Origin: Asaia astilbis JCM 15831
GTDB taxonomy: Bacteria > Pseudomonadota > Alphaproteobacteria > Acetobacterales > Acetobacteraceae
Direction: 5' to 3'
Length of the DNA stretch: 64,000 nt
Assembly: GCF_000613845.1 (NCBI RefSeq)
Contig: NZ_BAJT01000016.1
Coordinates: 1-64,000 of the forward strand
This document shows positions 26,693 to 36,558 of this stretch, in pieces (the first letter of the stretch is position 1; each line of letters opens with the position of its first letter). The notes below the pieces were generated by a model, which was given only the letters and a program-made list of their open reading frames with translations, was not told the DNA's origin and did not search any database. The position numbers and the translations under genes are program-made.

Positions 26693-27763
26693 TCATTTTT
26701 TAGGTTCGGAAGTCGTCTCTTTTTCCGATGATGCTGCGGCTGCCGGTGCTGTATCCGGGGCAACCTGCTGAGCCGGATCGCCTTTGATCGGATGCTGACG
26801 ATGCAAAACAATGACAACCCGTCGGTTCGCAGCGGCGGACGGATCTGCCTCTTTGGCAAGTTCGCGATCAGCCCCGCCAACGACATCCTGAATGCGCCCA
26901 TCGGAAAAACCAGCCTTGACGAGAACTTCACGCGCACGATCGGCACGCAGCGCCGAGAGCGTCCAGTTCGACATCGCCCCTGCGGAATTTCCACGAAATG
27001 GCGCGGCATCCGTATATCCCACGATCGAGACACGCTCTGGCATTGGCGCGAGCCATTTTGCGATTTCTGTTAGCATTGCCGTGCCTCTTTTATTGGGCGA
27101 CGACGCTGCGAGATCGAACATCGGTTCGTTCTCGGTATCATGCAGCTCGATCCGAATTTCCTTACGACCGTAAGAAACGGAAAAATTATCGATTTGGGCT
27201 TTCGTCTCTGGGTTGGTCTTGAGGGATTTCTCCAGATTCTCGGTCATTGTTTTCAGATTGGCCTGCTCGGTCAGGGCGACGTCTGAGTTGCCCGACCCGA
27301 GGGGGGCCGTCGGAGAGCTTCCAGCACCGCCGATGGGGACGATAGCCGCCAGAGTTCCTTTTTTGTCGAGCTTTGCCAGAGTGTTAACAGGCATCTCTTC
27401 CAAAGCAGACGTGCTGCTGTGGCTCTTATCGGGCACGGGAACGGGCCCTGTCGTGTCAGAATCGTCCTCGTCATCTTCCAGATGATCAAATCGACTACCC
27501 GCAGAGGTGGGGGAAGGCGGGCTATCGATCGGTTTTGTCGGCGGCACCGCAGATTTTTGATCAGCAAGAGGATTGAAGTACTGAGAAATACCCCGACGCT
27601 GCTCATCTGTCGTGGCATTTAAAAGCCACATGACGAGGAAAAACGCCATCATCGCGGTCATGAAATCCGCATAAGCGATCTTCCATGCACCGCCGTGATG
27701 GGCCGCGTGGCCACCTCCGTCCTGACGACGGATGATGACAGAAGGGCGGTTCTTCTTCGCCAT
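26693..27763 (-). CDS. motB: Flagellar stator protein MotB
   Basis: 356 residues. The N-terminus has GAWKIAYADFMTAMMAFFLVMWLL, with the proton-carrying Asp in YADF. A Pro/Ser/Asp-rich linker leads to the C-terminal OmpA-like domain (about 220-330) with SIVGYTDAAPF, NWTLSALRADRAREVLV and ANRRVVIVL, which binds peptidoglycan. The Met-Thr rich helix fits a proton rather than sodium stator. It lies 18 bases after the glycosyltransferase. Confidence 0.94.
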   Translation of the reverse strand: MAKKNRPSVIIRRQDGGGHAAHHGGAWKIAYADFMTAMMAFFLVMWLLNATTDEQRRGISQYFNPLADQKSAVPPTKPIDSPPSPTSAGSRFDHLEDDEDDSDTTGPVPVPDKSHSSTSALEEMPVNTLAKLDKKGTLAAIVPIGGAGSSPTAPLGSGNSDVALTEQANLKTMTENLEKSLKTNPETKAQIDNFSVSYGRKEIRIELHDTENEPMFDLAASSPNKRGTAMLTEIAKWLAPMPERVSIVGYTDAAPFRGNSAGAMSNWTLSALRADRAREVLVKAGFSDGRIQDVVGGADRELAKEADPSAAANRRVVIVLHRQHPIKGDPAQQVAPDTAPAAAASSEKETTSEPKK

Positions 27764-27781
27764 GAGCGTTTACCGTCTCAA

Positions 27782-28546
27782 TCAGGAGCCTTTGAGGTGC
27801 GTCATACCTACGCGCGAGGAGGGTGTGCCGCTGAACGAGGCACGTCCAGCATGAGTCAACGAGATTGAGGTGTCGAGCCAGACCTCGCCGCCAAGGTCAC
27901 GCCAGCGCTTGCAGAACGTAAAGTCTTCGCTGAGATACGTGCCCGTTTCCTGGTCGATACTGCCATCGAAAAGGGCGTGAGAGACGCTGTCCTGTTCTCC
28001 AACAGCCGCATCGATTCGACGATAGGCGGTCTCGGGATGGTGCTTGATCATGGCGGCGATCGCCTTGCGGCTGATCATCATGAAGCCCGTTCCGGCATAA
28101 TGGGTTCTAAAGAGAGGACCCTTTTCCCAACTCGAATGCATCGCATCGGTTTCGCCCACATATCGAAGCGAAGCAGTTTCCATCGCCTCACCACGGTTCA
28201 GGTTCTCCTGAGTACCCTTATCCCAGAAGCGTTCCTTGATCGGATACATGCCCGCGATCACGTCCTTATCTGCCGCAAGGAGTCGGGCAGGGGCCTCTGC
28301 AGGAAAGCCGATATCAGCATCGACAAAAAGAAGATGGGTTGCGTCGGAGCGTGTGTAGAATTGATGGACAAGTGTATTGCGCGCGCGACTAATCATCGCA
28401 TCGTCGCCAAGAAGAGAGAGTGTCATAGGAATGCGAATAATGCTGGTGCAAGCAATAACCGATTCCATATATTCTTGAGTCACCAAGCCACCGAAGCAAG
28501 GAGTGGCGATGAAAATCTTTGCGGTCTGGTTTTCTGGCGGCTGCAT
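27782..28546 (-). CDS. GT-A fold glycosyltransferase-like protein
   Basis: 254 residues, no signal peptide. It starts with a Rossmann-type strand (KIFIATPCFGG), then ISRARNTLVHQF and the DxD metal motif Asp76-Ala-Asp78 in HLLFVDADIGFPAEA. LAADKDVIAGMYPIK and GTGFMMISRKAI follow, as in small GT-A enzymes. Place between fliJ and motB suggests it modifies a flagellar protein, perhaps flagellin. Donor and acceptor are unknown. Confidence 0.7.
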   Translation of the reverse strand: MQPPENQTAKIFIATPCFGGLVTQEYMESVIACTSIIRIPMTLSLLGDDAMISRARNTLVHQFYTRSDATHLLFVDADIGFPAEAPARLLAADKDVIAGMYPIKERFWDKGTQENLNRGEAMETASLRYVGETDAMHSSWEKGPLFRTHYAGTGFMMISRKAIAAMIKHHPETAYRRIDAAVGEQDSVSHALFDGSIDQETGTYLSEDFTFCKRWRDLGGEVWLDTSISLTHAGRASFSGTPSSRVGMTHLKGS

Positions 28547-28646
28547 GATAATCCTGATTGATTTTATGGTGTGAAATCTCTGCCGTACCGACAGAAGGAA
28601 TTGAGAAATTACTGTTTAGAAAGTCAGACCTGTACGGCCGATATAT

Positions 28647-29090
28647 TTAATAGTTTGAAGACGTAAATGTTTCGTTGATCAATCTGCGGCGGGCAAGTTC
28701 ATCAAGCTCGTTGCTCTCACGGCGCAGGAGAAAATCATTACGCTCTTTTTCTCGACGCTGGAAGATATCTTGAGTCGCTTTATGAACCATTGTTGCATGT
28801 AAAGCAGCAATGCGTGCCTGTTCGACGGCTTGAAGGGTGCGATCGTGAGCTTCGCGTGCCTGCTCGATGCCATTGAGGCCGATCGGGAACCAGGTTCGGA
28901 AATCGTCAAGCTCGGAGCGCCCGAGCTGAGCGATCTCCCTTTCCTGCACCATTGTATTTTCTGCGTGCGTTAAGACATTTCGCGCGGTTTCTTCGGTTTC
29001 CCGCGTCATGAAAAGTTCTTTTTTAGCGCGTGATTTTTCGGTGTCCTGGATCTTGATGAGACAGAGAAGGGCGCGTGTGCGTCTGGTCAT
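28647..29090 (-). CDS. fliJ: Flagellar export chaperone FliJ
   Basis: 147 residues, entirely helical and highly charged, with a long coiled coil (about 20-135). FliJ proteins have little sequence conservation; assignment uses this character, the size and the position immediately after fliI, whose stop it overlaps by one base. FliJ sits in the centre of the FliI ring and couples it to FlhA. Confidence 0.78.
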   Translation of the reverse strand: MTRRTRALLCLIKIQDTEKSRAKKELFMTRETEETARNVLTHAENTMVQEREIAQLGRSELDDFRTWFPIGLNGIEQAREAHDRTLQAVEQARIAALHATMVHKATQDIFQRREKERNDFLLRRESNELDELARRRLINETFTSSNY

Positions 29091-30535
29091 CAGGATAGAC
29101 CTTGTGAAGCGAGCACGTTGCTCAGGGCCAGAAAGCTGTCCTTCAGGGAGCGATGCTCAGACCGGGATTGCCTGAGCAGGACCTCGAGCTGCGGAGCGAC
29201 GCGCAGCGCCATATCGGAACGCGCATCATTGCCCTCTCGATACGCGCCCAACTGGACGACATCCTGAATGTCTTCCCAGGTTGCGAGAATGGCGCGTGCT
29301 TCCTGAACGAGCCTGTTCTCCTCTACGGAGTTGCAGCCCGAGGCGGTTCGTGAAAGGGAGCGCAGGACATTAATGGCAGGATAGCGTCCTGCTTCGGCAA
29401 TGCGCCTGTCCATCACAACGTGGCCATCCAGAATACCGCGGACAGCATCTGCGACCGGCTCGTTATGGTCGTCGCCTTCCACGAGAACAGAGTAAATCGC
29501 AGTGATCTGGCCGGCGGGCTTGTTGCCAAGTGGCAAGCCCGGACCCGCGCGCTCAAGGAGGCGAGGAAGTTCGGCAAATACGCTCGGCGGATAGCCTCGG
29601 GTGGCAGGGGGCTCGCCTGAAGAAAGACCGATTTCGCGCAGGGCGTGGCAAAAGCGCGTAACGCTGTCCATGAGGATCAGAACGGATTTCCCCTGATCCC
29701 GAAAATATTCGGCAATTGTGGTCGCGGTATAAGCTGCTTCGCGCCGCATCAGAGGCGGTGAGTCAGAGGTCGCAATGACGACAACGGCCTTGGCCAAGCC
29801 TTCGGGGCCCAGGTCGTCCTCAAGAAATTCCCTCACTTCGCGGCCTCGTTCGCCGACGAGAGCAATGACGGCGACATCACAATTACTGTCGCGTGCGAGC
29901 ATTCCCATGAGAGTCGATTTTCCGACGCCCGAGCCAGCAAAAAGCCCGAGCCTTTGTCCCTCGCGGCACGTCGTGAAGAGGTCGAGCGCACTTACGCCGA
30001 GCGTCAGGCGTGGGCCAAGCCGCGCGCGCAGAGCTGCTTCAGGAGGCTTGGCGCGAAGATTGCAGGAGACGCCCTTAGGGGAGAGCGGTGCCTTACCATC
30101 GATGGGGCAACCCATCGGATCGATGACGCGACCGATCAGGCCGTCATTGAGGGTCAGTGTTGCCCCGGTCTTGAGCTGGCGATGATTGGCCGCGTGCAGT
30201 TTGAACAATGCGCGACACCCTGCACCGAGACCATCCAGAGCGCCGAATGGCATCGCGATGGCATGTTCGCCGCGGAACCCGATGATCTCGGCTTCGGTTT
30301 TCCGCCCATCGAGACCGAGCAAAGTCACGCGATCGCCGATCCCCGTGAAATCGGTCATTCCTTCGAGAGTGACGGATAGCCCGATAACACCGGTAACCCG
30401 TCCTTCGAGTGTTGCGACAGGTAGATCTTCCAGCGGAACACGCGCGCCTTCCAGAACTGCGCGCAAGCCTGCCTGAACGTTGCTTAGCAAATCACTCTGG
30501 TTCGAAACCGCAGGTCGAACGGTTTCATCCTGCAT
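29090..30535 (-). CDS. fliI: Flagellum-specific ATPase FliI
   Basis: 481 residues. Walker A is GLFAGSGVGKSTLMGM, Walker B is VLILMDSVTRF, and GERGREVREF plus the GYPPSVFAELPRLLERAG motif are diagnostic. It powers substrate unloading at the export gate with FliH and FliJ. The ATG at 30535 overlaps the upstream stop by one base (TAATG), so it is coupled to the DUF1217 gene. Confidence 0.96.
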   Translation of the reverse strand: MQDETVRPAVSNQSDLLSNVQAGLRAVLEGARVPLEDLPVATLEGRVTGVIGLSVTLEGMTDFTGIGDRVTLLGLDGRKTEAEIIGFRGEHAIAMPFGALDGLGAGCRALFKLHAANHRQLKTGATLTLNDGLIGRVIDPMGCPIDGKAPLSPKGVSCNLRAKPPEAALRARLGPRLTLGVSALDLFTTCREGQRLGLFAGSGVGKSTLMGMLARDSNCDVAVIALVGERGREVREFLEDDLGPEGLAKAVVVIATSDSPPLMRREAAYTATTIAEYFRDQGKSVLILMDSVTRFCHALREIGLSSGEPPATRGYPPSVFAELPRLLERAGPGLPLGNKPAGQITAIYSVLVEGDDHNEPVADAVRGILDGHVVMDRRIAEAGRYPAINVLRSLSRTASGCNSVEENRLVQEARAILATWEDIQDVVQLGAYREGNDARSDMALRVAPQLEVLLRQSRSEHRSLKDSFLALSNVLASQGLS

Positions 30536-32289
30536 TAAAACAGATCCGAGTAGGTGCTGGACGACGAACTGGATGTGCCGCCAAACAGTGCCAGAATACC
30601 GTCCTTGGAGGAGTCACCTCCGAAGAGGTCGAGCATGTTCGCCGGTGTGTCAGCCGGTTGCGGATTGATCTGTAGCATCGTGAGATATTGTTCAGCATAT
30701 TTCTGAATCTGTTCGGTAGTCTTCAGCTTGCTGAAATCCACCTTGCCCGTGAGCATGCGAACCTGCTGATCATAGCTGAGTGCGCCAAACGTCGAGGGGT
30801 CGAACCCTGAAACCGTCTCAACAACTTTGAGAAGCGCACTATCGGACATCAGCTGGCTCATCGATGTGACGCTTGCCATCTTGCGGGTGAAGTAAAGTGC
30901 GTTGCCTACTCCGCTATCGGTGTTGTCGTCGTTCGTTTCAAACTGTTGCTTCTCATAGTCGGAGACGATCTCATTGACTGAAACGCCATTGACCGTGCTC
31001 GAGACGGTGCTGTCTGTCGTCATGACGCTTTGAGCTGGCTGCGCGCTGGTCGAGAGAGACGGTGGCTGAAGAGTTACCGAATACTGGACGCCGTTTACGG
31101 TCGCCTTGAGCTGCGGCAGGTCATGGGAGTAGTTCCCATTGACCTTGAGCAGATTGCCGGAGTCATCAAAGCCAACCGAAATGAGCGTGCTGCTGACGTT
31201 AGAGCCATAGGGATCGATGACGTAGGCGTTCCATGTATCGGGTGAGTCTGCGTCCTGAGCCCATTTTACGGAGAGATAGGTTCGCCCCAAAGTGATGTTG
31301 TTTTTGTCGTCAGCGGCCTGATTAGGATTGAACGGCGCCGTGATGTAGCTCTGTCCCGTCCCGGTGAGAGACCCAATCGTTGCGGAAGGCATCGTGAGGG
31401 AGGTGCTATTTGAGGAGTCGGTATTCTGCAGGCTGACGGCCTGGCTGGTGCTGCTCGTTTGATAGCTGTTACCGGCCATCACCACACCGCTGGTGCCACC
31501 GATTGTCCCGAGCGAGATGGAAATGGATTGGCCCGTGCCGCTTGCGTCGTTCAAAGTGATCGGGAGAGCGACGGCCTGACCTGATGTGCCAGACGCAATC
31601 GACGCGCCGGTCAGCGTGTTCGTTGCGGACGCAAGCGTGCCATCCTGATTGAAATTCACGGTAAAGGCGTTGCTATCAACCAGCGCATTGCCGTCTGCAT
31701 CATAGGCAGAAACGTTCCAGCTGAGGGGGTCTGAACTGCTTTGCGTCCATTTGAGCGCAACTTGATGAGCCGCCGAGAGATCGTCGTAAGCCGTAACCGA
31801 CGGAGATGTGTAAGTCTGACCGGTCGAGCCTGACGAAGGGAGCGTCGCACTCACGGTGATTGTTTTGGTCGGGGTGTAGGTCGTGCTCAGTGCCGTGGAG
31901 CCGCTCCCAGCGATGAACGTCGTCTCCGAGCTTGAGCCCTTGTTCTTGCCCCAAACAGAGAACGCATCGGCGAAGGCCAGCCAGGTTGCGTTCTGGGATT
32001 TCTTGGCGAGCGAAGTGCTCGATGTAGGGTCTTGCGTCAGCAATTGCTTCAGCAGCGCAGTCGCGTTGCTATATGAGCTCATGCCGAAGGCGCCCAGAAC
32101 CACCTGTAATGAAGAGTAGTCCTTGAGCAGAGCATCTGCCGAAGTGATTGCAGGTGCTTTTTTCTCGAAAGACGCAATAGCCTGCTTCGTCGCAACGTCG
32201 GATTTCACGTAGTTGGACGCCGCAAGGTCTTCATCTTTCAGGGCTGAAAGATAGCTTGCAACGGGGGAAACATTAGTGATTCCGGCCAT
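30535..32289 (-). CDS. DUF1217-type flagellar protein with hook-like insert
   Basis: 584 residues from the ATG at 32289 (MAGITNVSPVASYL). Residues about 1-120 (YVKSDVATKQAIASFEKKAP, LKDYSSLQVVLGAFGM) and about 460-570 (VSDYEKQQFETNDDNTDSGVGNALYFTRKM, SMSQLMSDSALLKVVE) look like the DUF1217 family of alphaproteobacterial flagellar clusters. Between them lie about 330 residues unlike that family: they match the middle of this window's own FlgE, for example WNVSAYDADG against WTVSAYDADG, and SLGTIGGTSG in both. A second block (SYITAPF ... WAQDADSPDTWNAYVIDP) matches SYMTSPV ... WSQTSASPPTWNVSAIDS of FlgE in the same order. It looks like a hook-domain insertion into a DUF1217 protein. Function unknown. 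Confidence 0.75.
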   Translation of the reverse strand: MAGITNVSPVASYLSALKDEDLAASNYVKSDVATKQAIASFEKKAPAITSADALLKDYSSLQVVLGAFGMSSYSNATALLKQLLTQDPTSSTSLAKKSQNATWLAFADAFSVWGKNKGSSSETTFIAGSGSTALSTTYTPTKTITVSATLPSSGSTGQTYTSPSVTAYDDLSAAHQVALKWTQSSSDPLSWNVSAYDADGNALVDSNAFTVNFNQDGTLASATNTLTGASIASGTSGQAVALPITLNDASGTGQSISISLGTIGGTSGVVMAGNSYQTSSTSQAVSLQNTDSSNSTSLTMPSATIGSLTGTGQSYITAPFNPNQAADDKNNITLGRTYLSVKWAQDADSPDTWNAYVIDPYGSNVSSTLISVGFDDSGNLLKVNGNYSHDLPQLKATVNGVQYSVTLQPPSLSTSAQPAQSVMTTDSTVSSTVNGVSVNEIVSDYEKQQFETNDDNTDSGVGNALYFTRKMASVTSMSQLMSDSALLKVVETVSGFDPSTFGALSYDQQVRMLTGKVDFSKLKTTEQIQKYAEQYLTMLQINPQPADTPANMLDLFGGDSSKDGILALFGGTSSSSSSTYSDLF

Positions 32290-32540
32290 TTGAATGATCC
32301 TCGACTTTTGCCCGCTTCGACCTGCGATTGCGCTTGTCAGACTTGGCGAGGGAGAGGATCGAAAGAGCGTCCTGACAGCGTTATAAGACGCCCACCTCCG
32401 CTCCATTCGCCCCATAATTTTGGTGCGAAAGTACCGTCTGTGAGTTCCTCAGGATAGGATGTTAAGGTTACCAATAAGTTTCCGAAGCTGGTTTTTACCC
32501 TCGGCGATAACGTGTCGCAGATAACCGATCCCTGACGGGA

Positions 32541-34739
32541 TCAGGCGATCGTCTCGATCGTCTTGATCCGGGCGCGCGGATAGATTTCTGTCTGGGATAG
32601 GACAGGGACAGACGGTCGGATACGCTCGACGATAGAGCGCATGGGCTCACGCACGGGCGATGAGACGACGATCACAGGCACTTCGCCGCTTGCAGAGACA
32701 TTGTTGAAGGCATCTCGAAGCTTCCCGACGAACCGATTCAGCATTGAGGGGGGCATGGCCAGACGCCGTTCATCGCCTTGGCCTGCAATATGCGTCGCGA
32801 AATCGTTCTCCCACTCCGGAGAGAGGGTGATCATGGGGATGTAGCCACCCGGTCCTTCGAGCCCGGTGCAGATCTGCCTCGAGAGACGGATGCGAACATG
32901 GCCTGTCAGCGCCTGAATGCCACGCATGCCCAGACCGCTTCCTTCCTGAATACTTTCGAGGATGGTTGGCAAGTCGCGGATCGAAACACGTTCTGCGAGC
33001 AGAGACTGCAGGACACGTTGCACGGTGCTGAGCGAAACCTGCGAGGGGATCAGATCGCCAACAAGTTTCTGCTGCTCGCGAGGGAGCTCATCGAGCAGGC
33101 TCTGTGTCGCGACATAAGTCAGAAGATCAGGAAGATTCTGTCTGACCAATTCGCTGAGATGGGTCACGAGCACGCTGGCTGGATCGACGACCGTGCATTT
33201 CATGGCGACCGCCCTCGGCTTGAGCGACGGGGCGATCCACACGGCTGGCAGTCCAAAGGCTGGCTCTGTTGTTCGCTCGCCTTCTAGATCGGGAATGCCA
33301 CCAGACGGGGTCATGGCCATCAGGCGTCCTGGTCTGACATCGCCGGACCCGATCGTGATCTCCTTGAGCTTGATCACATAGCGTTCGGACGGCAGGAGGA
33401 TATTGTCCTGGATCCGAATGGGCGGAGTAATGAAACCCATCTCGGCGGCAACCGTGCGACGAAGTGTCTTGATTTGCTCGGTAAGCTGCGCGTTTTCACC
33501 ATTGGTCATGGGCAGCAGGCCAAAGCCGAGTTCGAGCCTCAACAGGTCGAGTTTGAGAACTTCCGAAATTGGTGAGGCATTGGCTTGGGGGGCAGCTTCG
33601 GCCTCTTCCTCTTCGACATGATCCTGCACAGGTGCTTTCCAGCGCCACCAGGCGGCCGCGCCAGCCAGACCCGCGATCGTCAGAAAGGGCAGAGCCGGCA
33701 GTCCTGGCATCAGCGCGAAGCACCCCGAGAGAATGGCTGCCAGAGCCATAGGCTTGGGGTTGCCGCCTAGCTGACGCACGAGGGTCACGTCGGCCGAGCC
33801 GGCAGTGTTGCCTTTGGTGACCACGATACCCGAGGCTGTCGAGACAAGAAGAGCGGGGATCTGTGACACCAATCCGTCGCCGACTGTGAGCGTGGTGAAC
33901 GTGCTCGCAGCGTCCGAGATAGGCATGCCATAGCGCAGCACGCCAATGGCGAGGCCGCCGACGATATTAATCGCAGTGATGATCAGTGCCGCGATGGCGT
34001 CTCCGCGCACGAACTTGGCGGCGCCATCCATGGCACCGTAGAAGGAACTCTCTTCTTCCAGCTCTCTGCGCTTTTGTCTGGCGACACGGTCATTGATGGC
34101 ACCGGATGACAGTTCCGCATCGATCGCCATCTGTTTTCCCGGCATCGCATCGAGAAAGAAGCGCGCTGCCACTTCGGCGATACGCCCAGACCCTTTCGTG
34201 ATGACCATGAAGTTCACCACAAGCAGAATGCTGAACACGATGCCGCCGATGACGACATCGCCTCCCATGAGGAAGCCGCCAAACGCTGCGACCACATGGC
34301 CCGCTGCGGTAGCACCCTCATTGCCATGGCTGAGGATGAGCCTCGTGGTTGCGATCTCGAGTGACAGGCGCAGCAAGGTTGTCAGCAGCAGAAGTGTCGG
34401 AAACGACGTGAACTCGATCGGGCGCTCAAGAAACAGCGAGACCATCAGGACGAGCACGGACGAGGTGATCGAGAGCGACAGGCCGAGATCGAGAATGAAC
34501 GTCGGGAGCGGAATGATGAGAATCGACAGGAGCATGAGTACGCCGATGGCGAGACCCACGTCAGTGCCCGGAATGGCTTTGCGCCAGGACGTCTTGTAAC
34601 TGCCGCACCGGTAGGAATCCGTAGCACGCGTCAGATTGCTCGAGAGGGAGGAAAAAAGCTTGGTCGTGACTGCTTTGCCGGGATATGGCTTGGGAGCGCC
34701 GGGTCCGGGAGAGCCTTTCGCAGTATCCAAGATTTCCAT
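32541..34739 (-). CDS. flhA: Flagellar export gate protein FlhA
   Basis: 732 residues from the ATG at 34739, preceded by AAGGG. A multi-span N-terminal half includes the FHIPEP-type region (SGAINDRVARQKRRELEEESSFYGAMDGAAKFVRGDAIA) and the C-terminal cytoplasmic ring domain has LLPSERYVIKLKEITIGSGDVRPGRLMAM and LSPEWE. FlhA uses the proton gradient and receives chaperone-bound cargo. The partner flhB is not in the window. About 250 non-coding bases separate it from the next minus-strand gene. Confidence 0.95.
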   Translation of the reverse strand: MEILDTAKGSPGPGAPKPYPGKAVTTKLFSSLSSNLTRATDSYRCGSYKTSWRKAIPGTDVGLAIGVLMLLSILIIPLPTFILDLGLSLSITSSVLVLMVSLFLERPIEFTSFPTLLLLTTLLRLSLEIATTRLILSHGNEGATAAGHVVAAFGGFLMGGDVVIGGIVFSILLVVNFMVITKGSGRIAEVAARFFLDAMPGKQMAIDAELSSGAINDRVARQKRRELEEESSFYGAMDGAAKFVRGDAIAALIITAINIVGGLAIGVLRYGMPISDAASTFTTLTVGDGLVSQIPALLVSTASGIVVTKGNTAGSADVTLVRQLGGNPKPMALAAILSGCFALMPGLPALPFLTIAGLAGAAAWWRWKAPVQDHVEEEEAEAAPQANASPISEVLKLDLLRLELGFGLLPMTNGENAQLTEQIKTLRRTVAAEMGFITPPIRIQDNILLPSERYVIKLKEITIGSGDVRPGRLMAMTPSGGIPDLEGERTTEPAFGLPAVWIAPSLKPRAVAMKCTVVDPASVLVTHLSELVRQNLPDLLTYVATQSLLDELPREQQKLVGDLIPSQVSLSTVQRVLQSLLAERVSIRDLPTILESIQEGSGLGMRGIQALTGHVRIRLSRQICTGLEGPGGYIPMITLSPEWENDFATHIAGQGDERRLAMPPSMLNRFVGKLRDAFNNVSASGEVPVIVVSSPVREPMRSIVERIRPSVPVLSQTEIYPRARIKTIETIA

Positions 34740-34946
34740 TTCCCTTATTTTTTCGCGCTGACACAGAGTCACATTTAGGCGTGATCGCGGTCGGCTAAAT
34801 TATTTGATGAATGATGAGCCCGTTTACGCGTTGGACAAAGCGCGGATTTCAACAGAGAGGTATCCCGACTTCTCGGGCGAAGCAAGATATTAAGCGCAAG
34901 CTGCATGTCTTGCTGTGCTCAGAGCGACAGAGGTTTTCCAACGCAT

Positions 34947-36552
34947 ATGGATCACAAGATGAGTCAGGACGCAGGCGGCCCGAGTGGGCCGAAAGAAGAG
35001 CAGACGATCGCAGTTGGTGTGGTTTCCGCTAACGAGGAGAAGTGGTGGATAGATCCTGCTTCTCCTCCTGAAGCCACCCGGTTTGCTCAGTCTTGCGAGA
35101 GCCTTTTCGAATCTGGCGAGGGCGTATTAGCCCTGCAGCGTGTGCTGGAAACGCTATCAGTGCACGGAAACGATTGGCAGCTGTCGCTTGCAGGGGCATC
35201 TCTCGTAATGCGTTATACGACACGTTACGATATCGTCGATGTCTTGTTACGCAACGTCTTGAGACTGCAGCCGGACAATGTTCAGGCGCAGTCGTCGTCG
35301 GCTCATCTCAGTATCGCTCGGGGCGATATCGCTGGGGGATGTGCGCGTTTTGCGGAAATGATCGCTCGCTATCCAGGGAAAAAGATCGAAATTGGTGAAT
35401 ACATCACCATGTCATTGCTTGAGGTCGGATATCCAAGCGAGGCGCTGGAGATTCTCAAATACCTGTTAGGGGCGGGCAATGTCAGTGCATCTCTTTTGAA
35501 TAATCTGGGATGCGCTTTGGAACGCCTCAATCGTTCTACCGAGGCGCTGCCTTGGTATGAAAAAGCGCTTCAACTCAGCCCGGAGCGCCCTGAAATCGTC
35601 TTTGGTTATGCCTGCACCTTGATCAAGGCCGGACAATTCGAAAAAGGCTGGCCGGTCTATTTCGAGCGCGCCCTACAATTGAGCAAGATACAAAATTGGC
35701 TTCGCGGGATGCCACGCCTGCGCCCGGATACCGAGCTGAGTGGCAAGCGTGTCCTTCTTTTTCAGGAGCAAGGGCTGGGCGACACACTACAATTTATTCG
35801 CCATGTGCCGGTCCTGCTCGCTCGTGGAGCAGACATAAGTTTGCATGTGCCGAAGAGTTTGGTCCGTCTCATGCGCATGTCCTTCCCGGCGATAACTGTT
35901 TTGGAGCCTGATCCAATCTCGGAAGGGGATCTTTACGACTATGTAGCACCGATTCCGGATCTTCCCTATCTGACAAACGTGCACTCGATCGGTGATGTGC
36001 CGGCAAAGGTGCCTTATCTGGTTGCCAAGACCGAGGACACAGCCCGTTTTGAGGCATCGCTTCCGCAGAAAAAGCCGAGAATCGGCTTGGTCTGGGCGGG
36101 CGAGCGGCGCTCGCGCTCGGAATTCGCTCTGGCAGATATGCGTCGGTCAGTGAGCTTCGAGGACATGACCAAGGCTCTGCTTCCGGTCGAGGCAAGTTTG
36201 GTCAATTTGCAATTCGGTGTTGAACGTAAGTCTCTGGCGGAGTGGCAGGGTCAGGAAATTTGCGACCCTATGGGTGCTGTCCAGGACATGGCCGACACGG
36301 CTGCACTCATGCAGGGGCTCGATCTTATCATCTCTGTCGATACCTCACCCGTTCATCTGGCGGGGGCACTCGGACGCTGTGTGGCTCATCAGCCGATGGG
36401 ACGCGTGCTGGCGCTGGGGGGATGAGGGACAGGGTAGCCCCTGGTATCCGACAATGCGCGTTTTCCGCTCAGGTGAGCGGTCATTTGCCTCGGTGTTGCA
36501 GGAAGTGGGTAAGGCGCTTCGTCTTTGGGTGGATATGTGGCAACCGCAGTGA
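34947..36552 (+). CDS. TPR-glycosyltransferase (frameshifted)
   Basis: About 535 residues. TPR-like helices fill residues 30-230 (ALERLNRSTEALPWYEKALQLSPERPEIVFGYACTLIKAGQFEKGW). The C-terminal half has a GT-B/heptosyltransferase-like look: LLFQEQGLGDTLQFIRHVP, GLVWAGERRSRSE, LDLIISVDTSPVHLAGALGR, then in the next frame WLISRWDACWRWG and GSPWYPTMRVFR. Frame is lost near 36376-36379; this site needs a two-base gain or one-base loss, unlike the others. The architecture resembles FlmG of Caulobacter, which glycosylates flagellin. The ATG at 34959 is an alternative start. A second copy is at 49687. Confidence 0.75.
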
Positions 36553-36558
36553 GATCGA

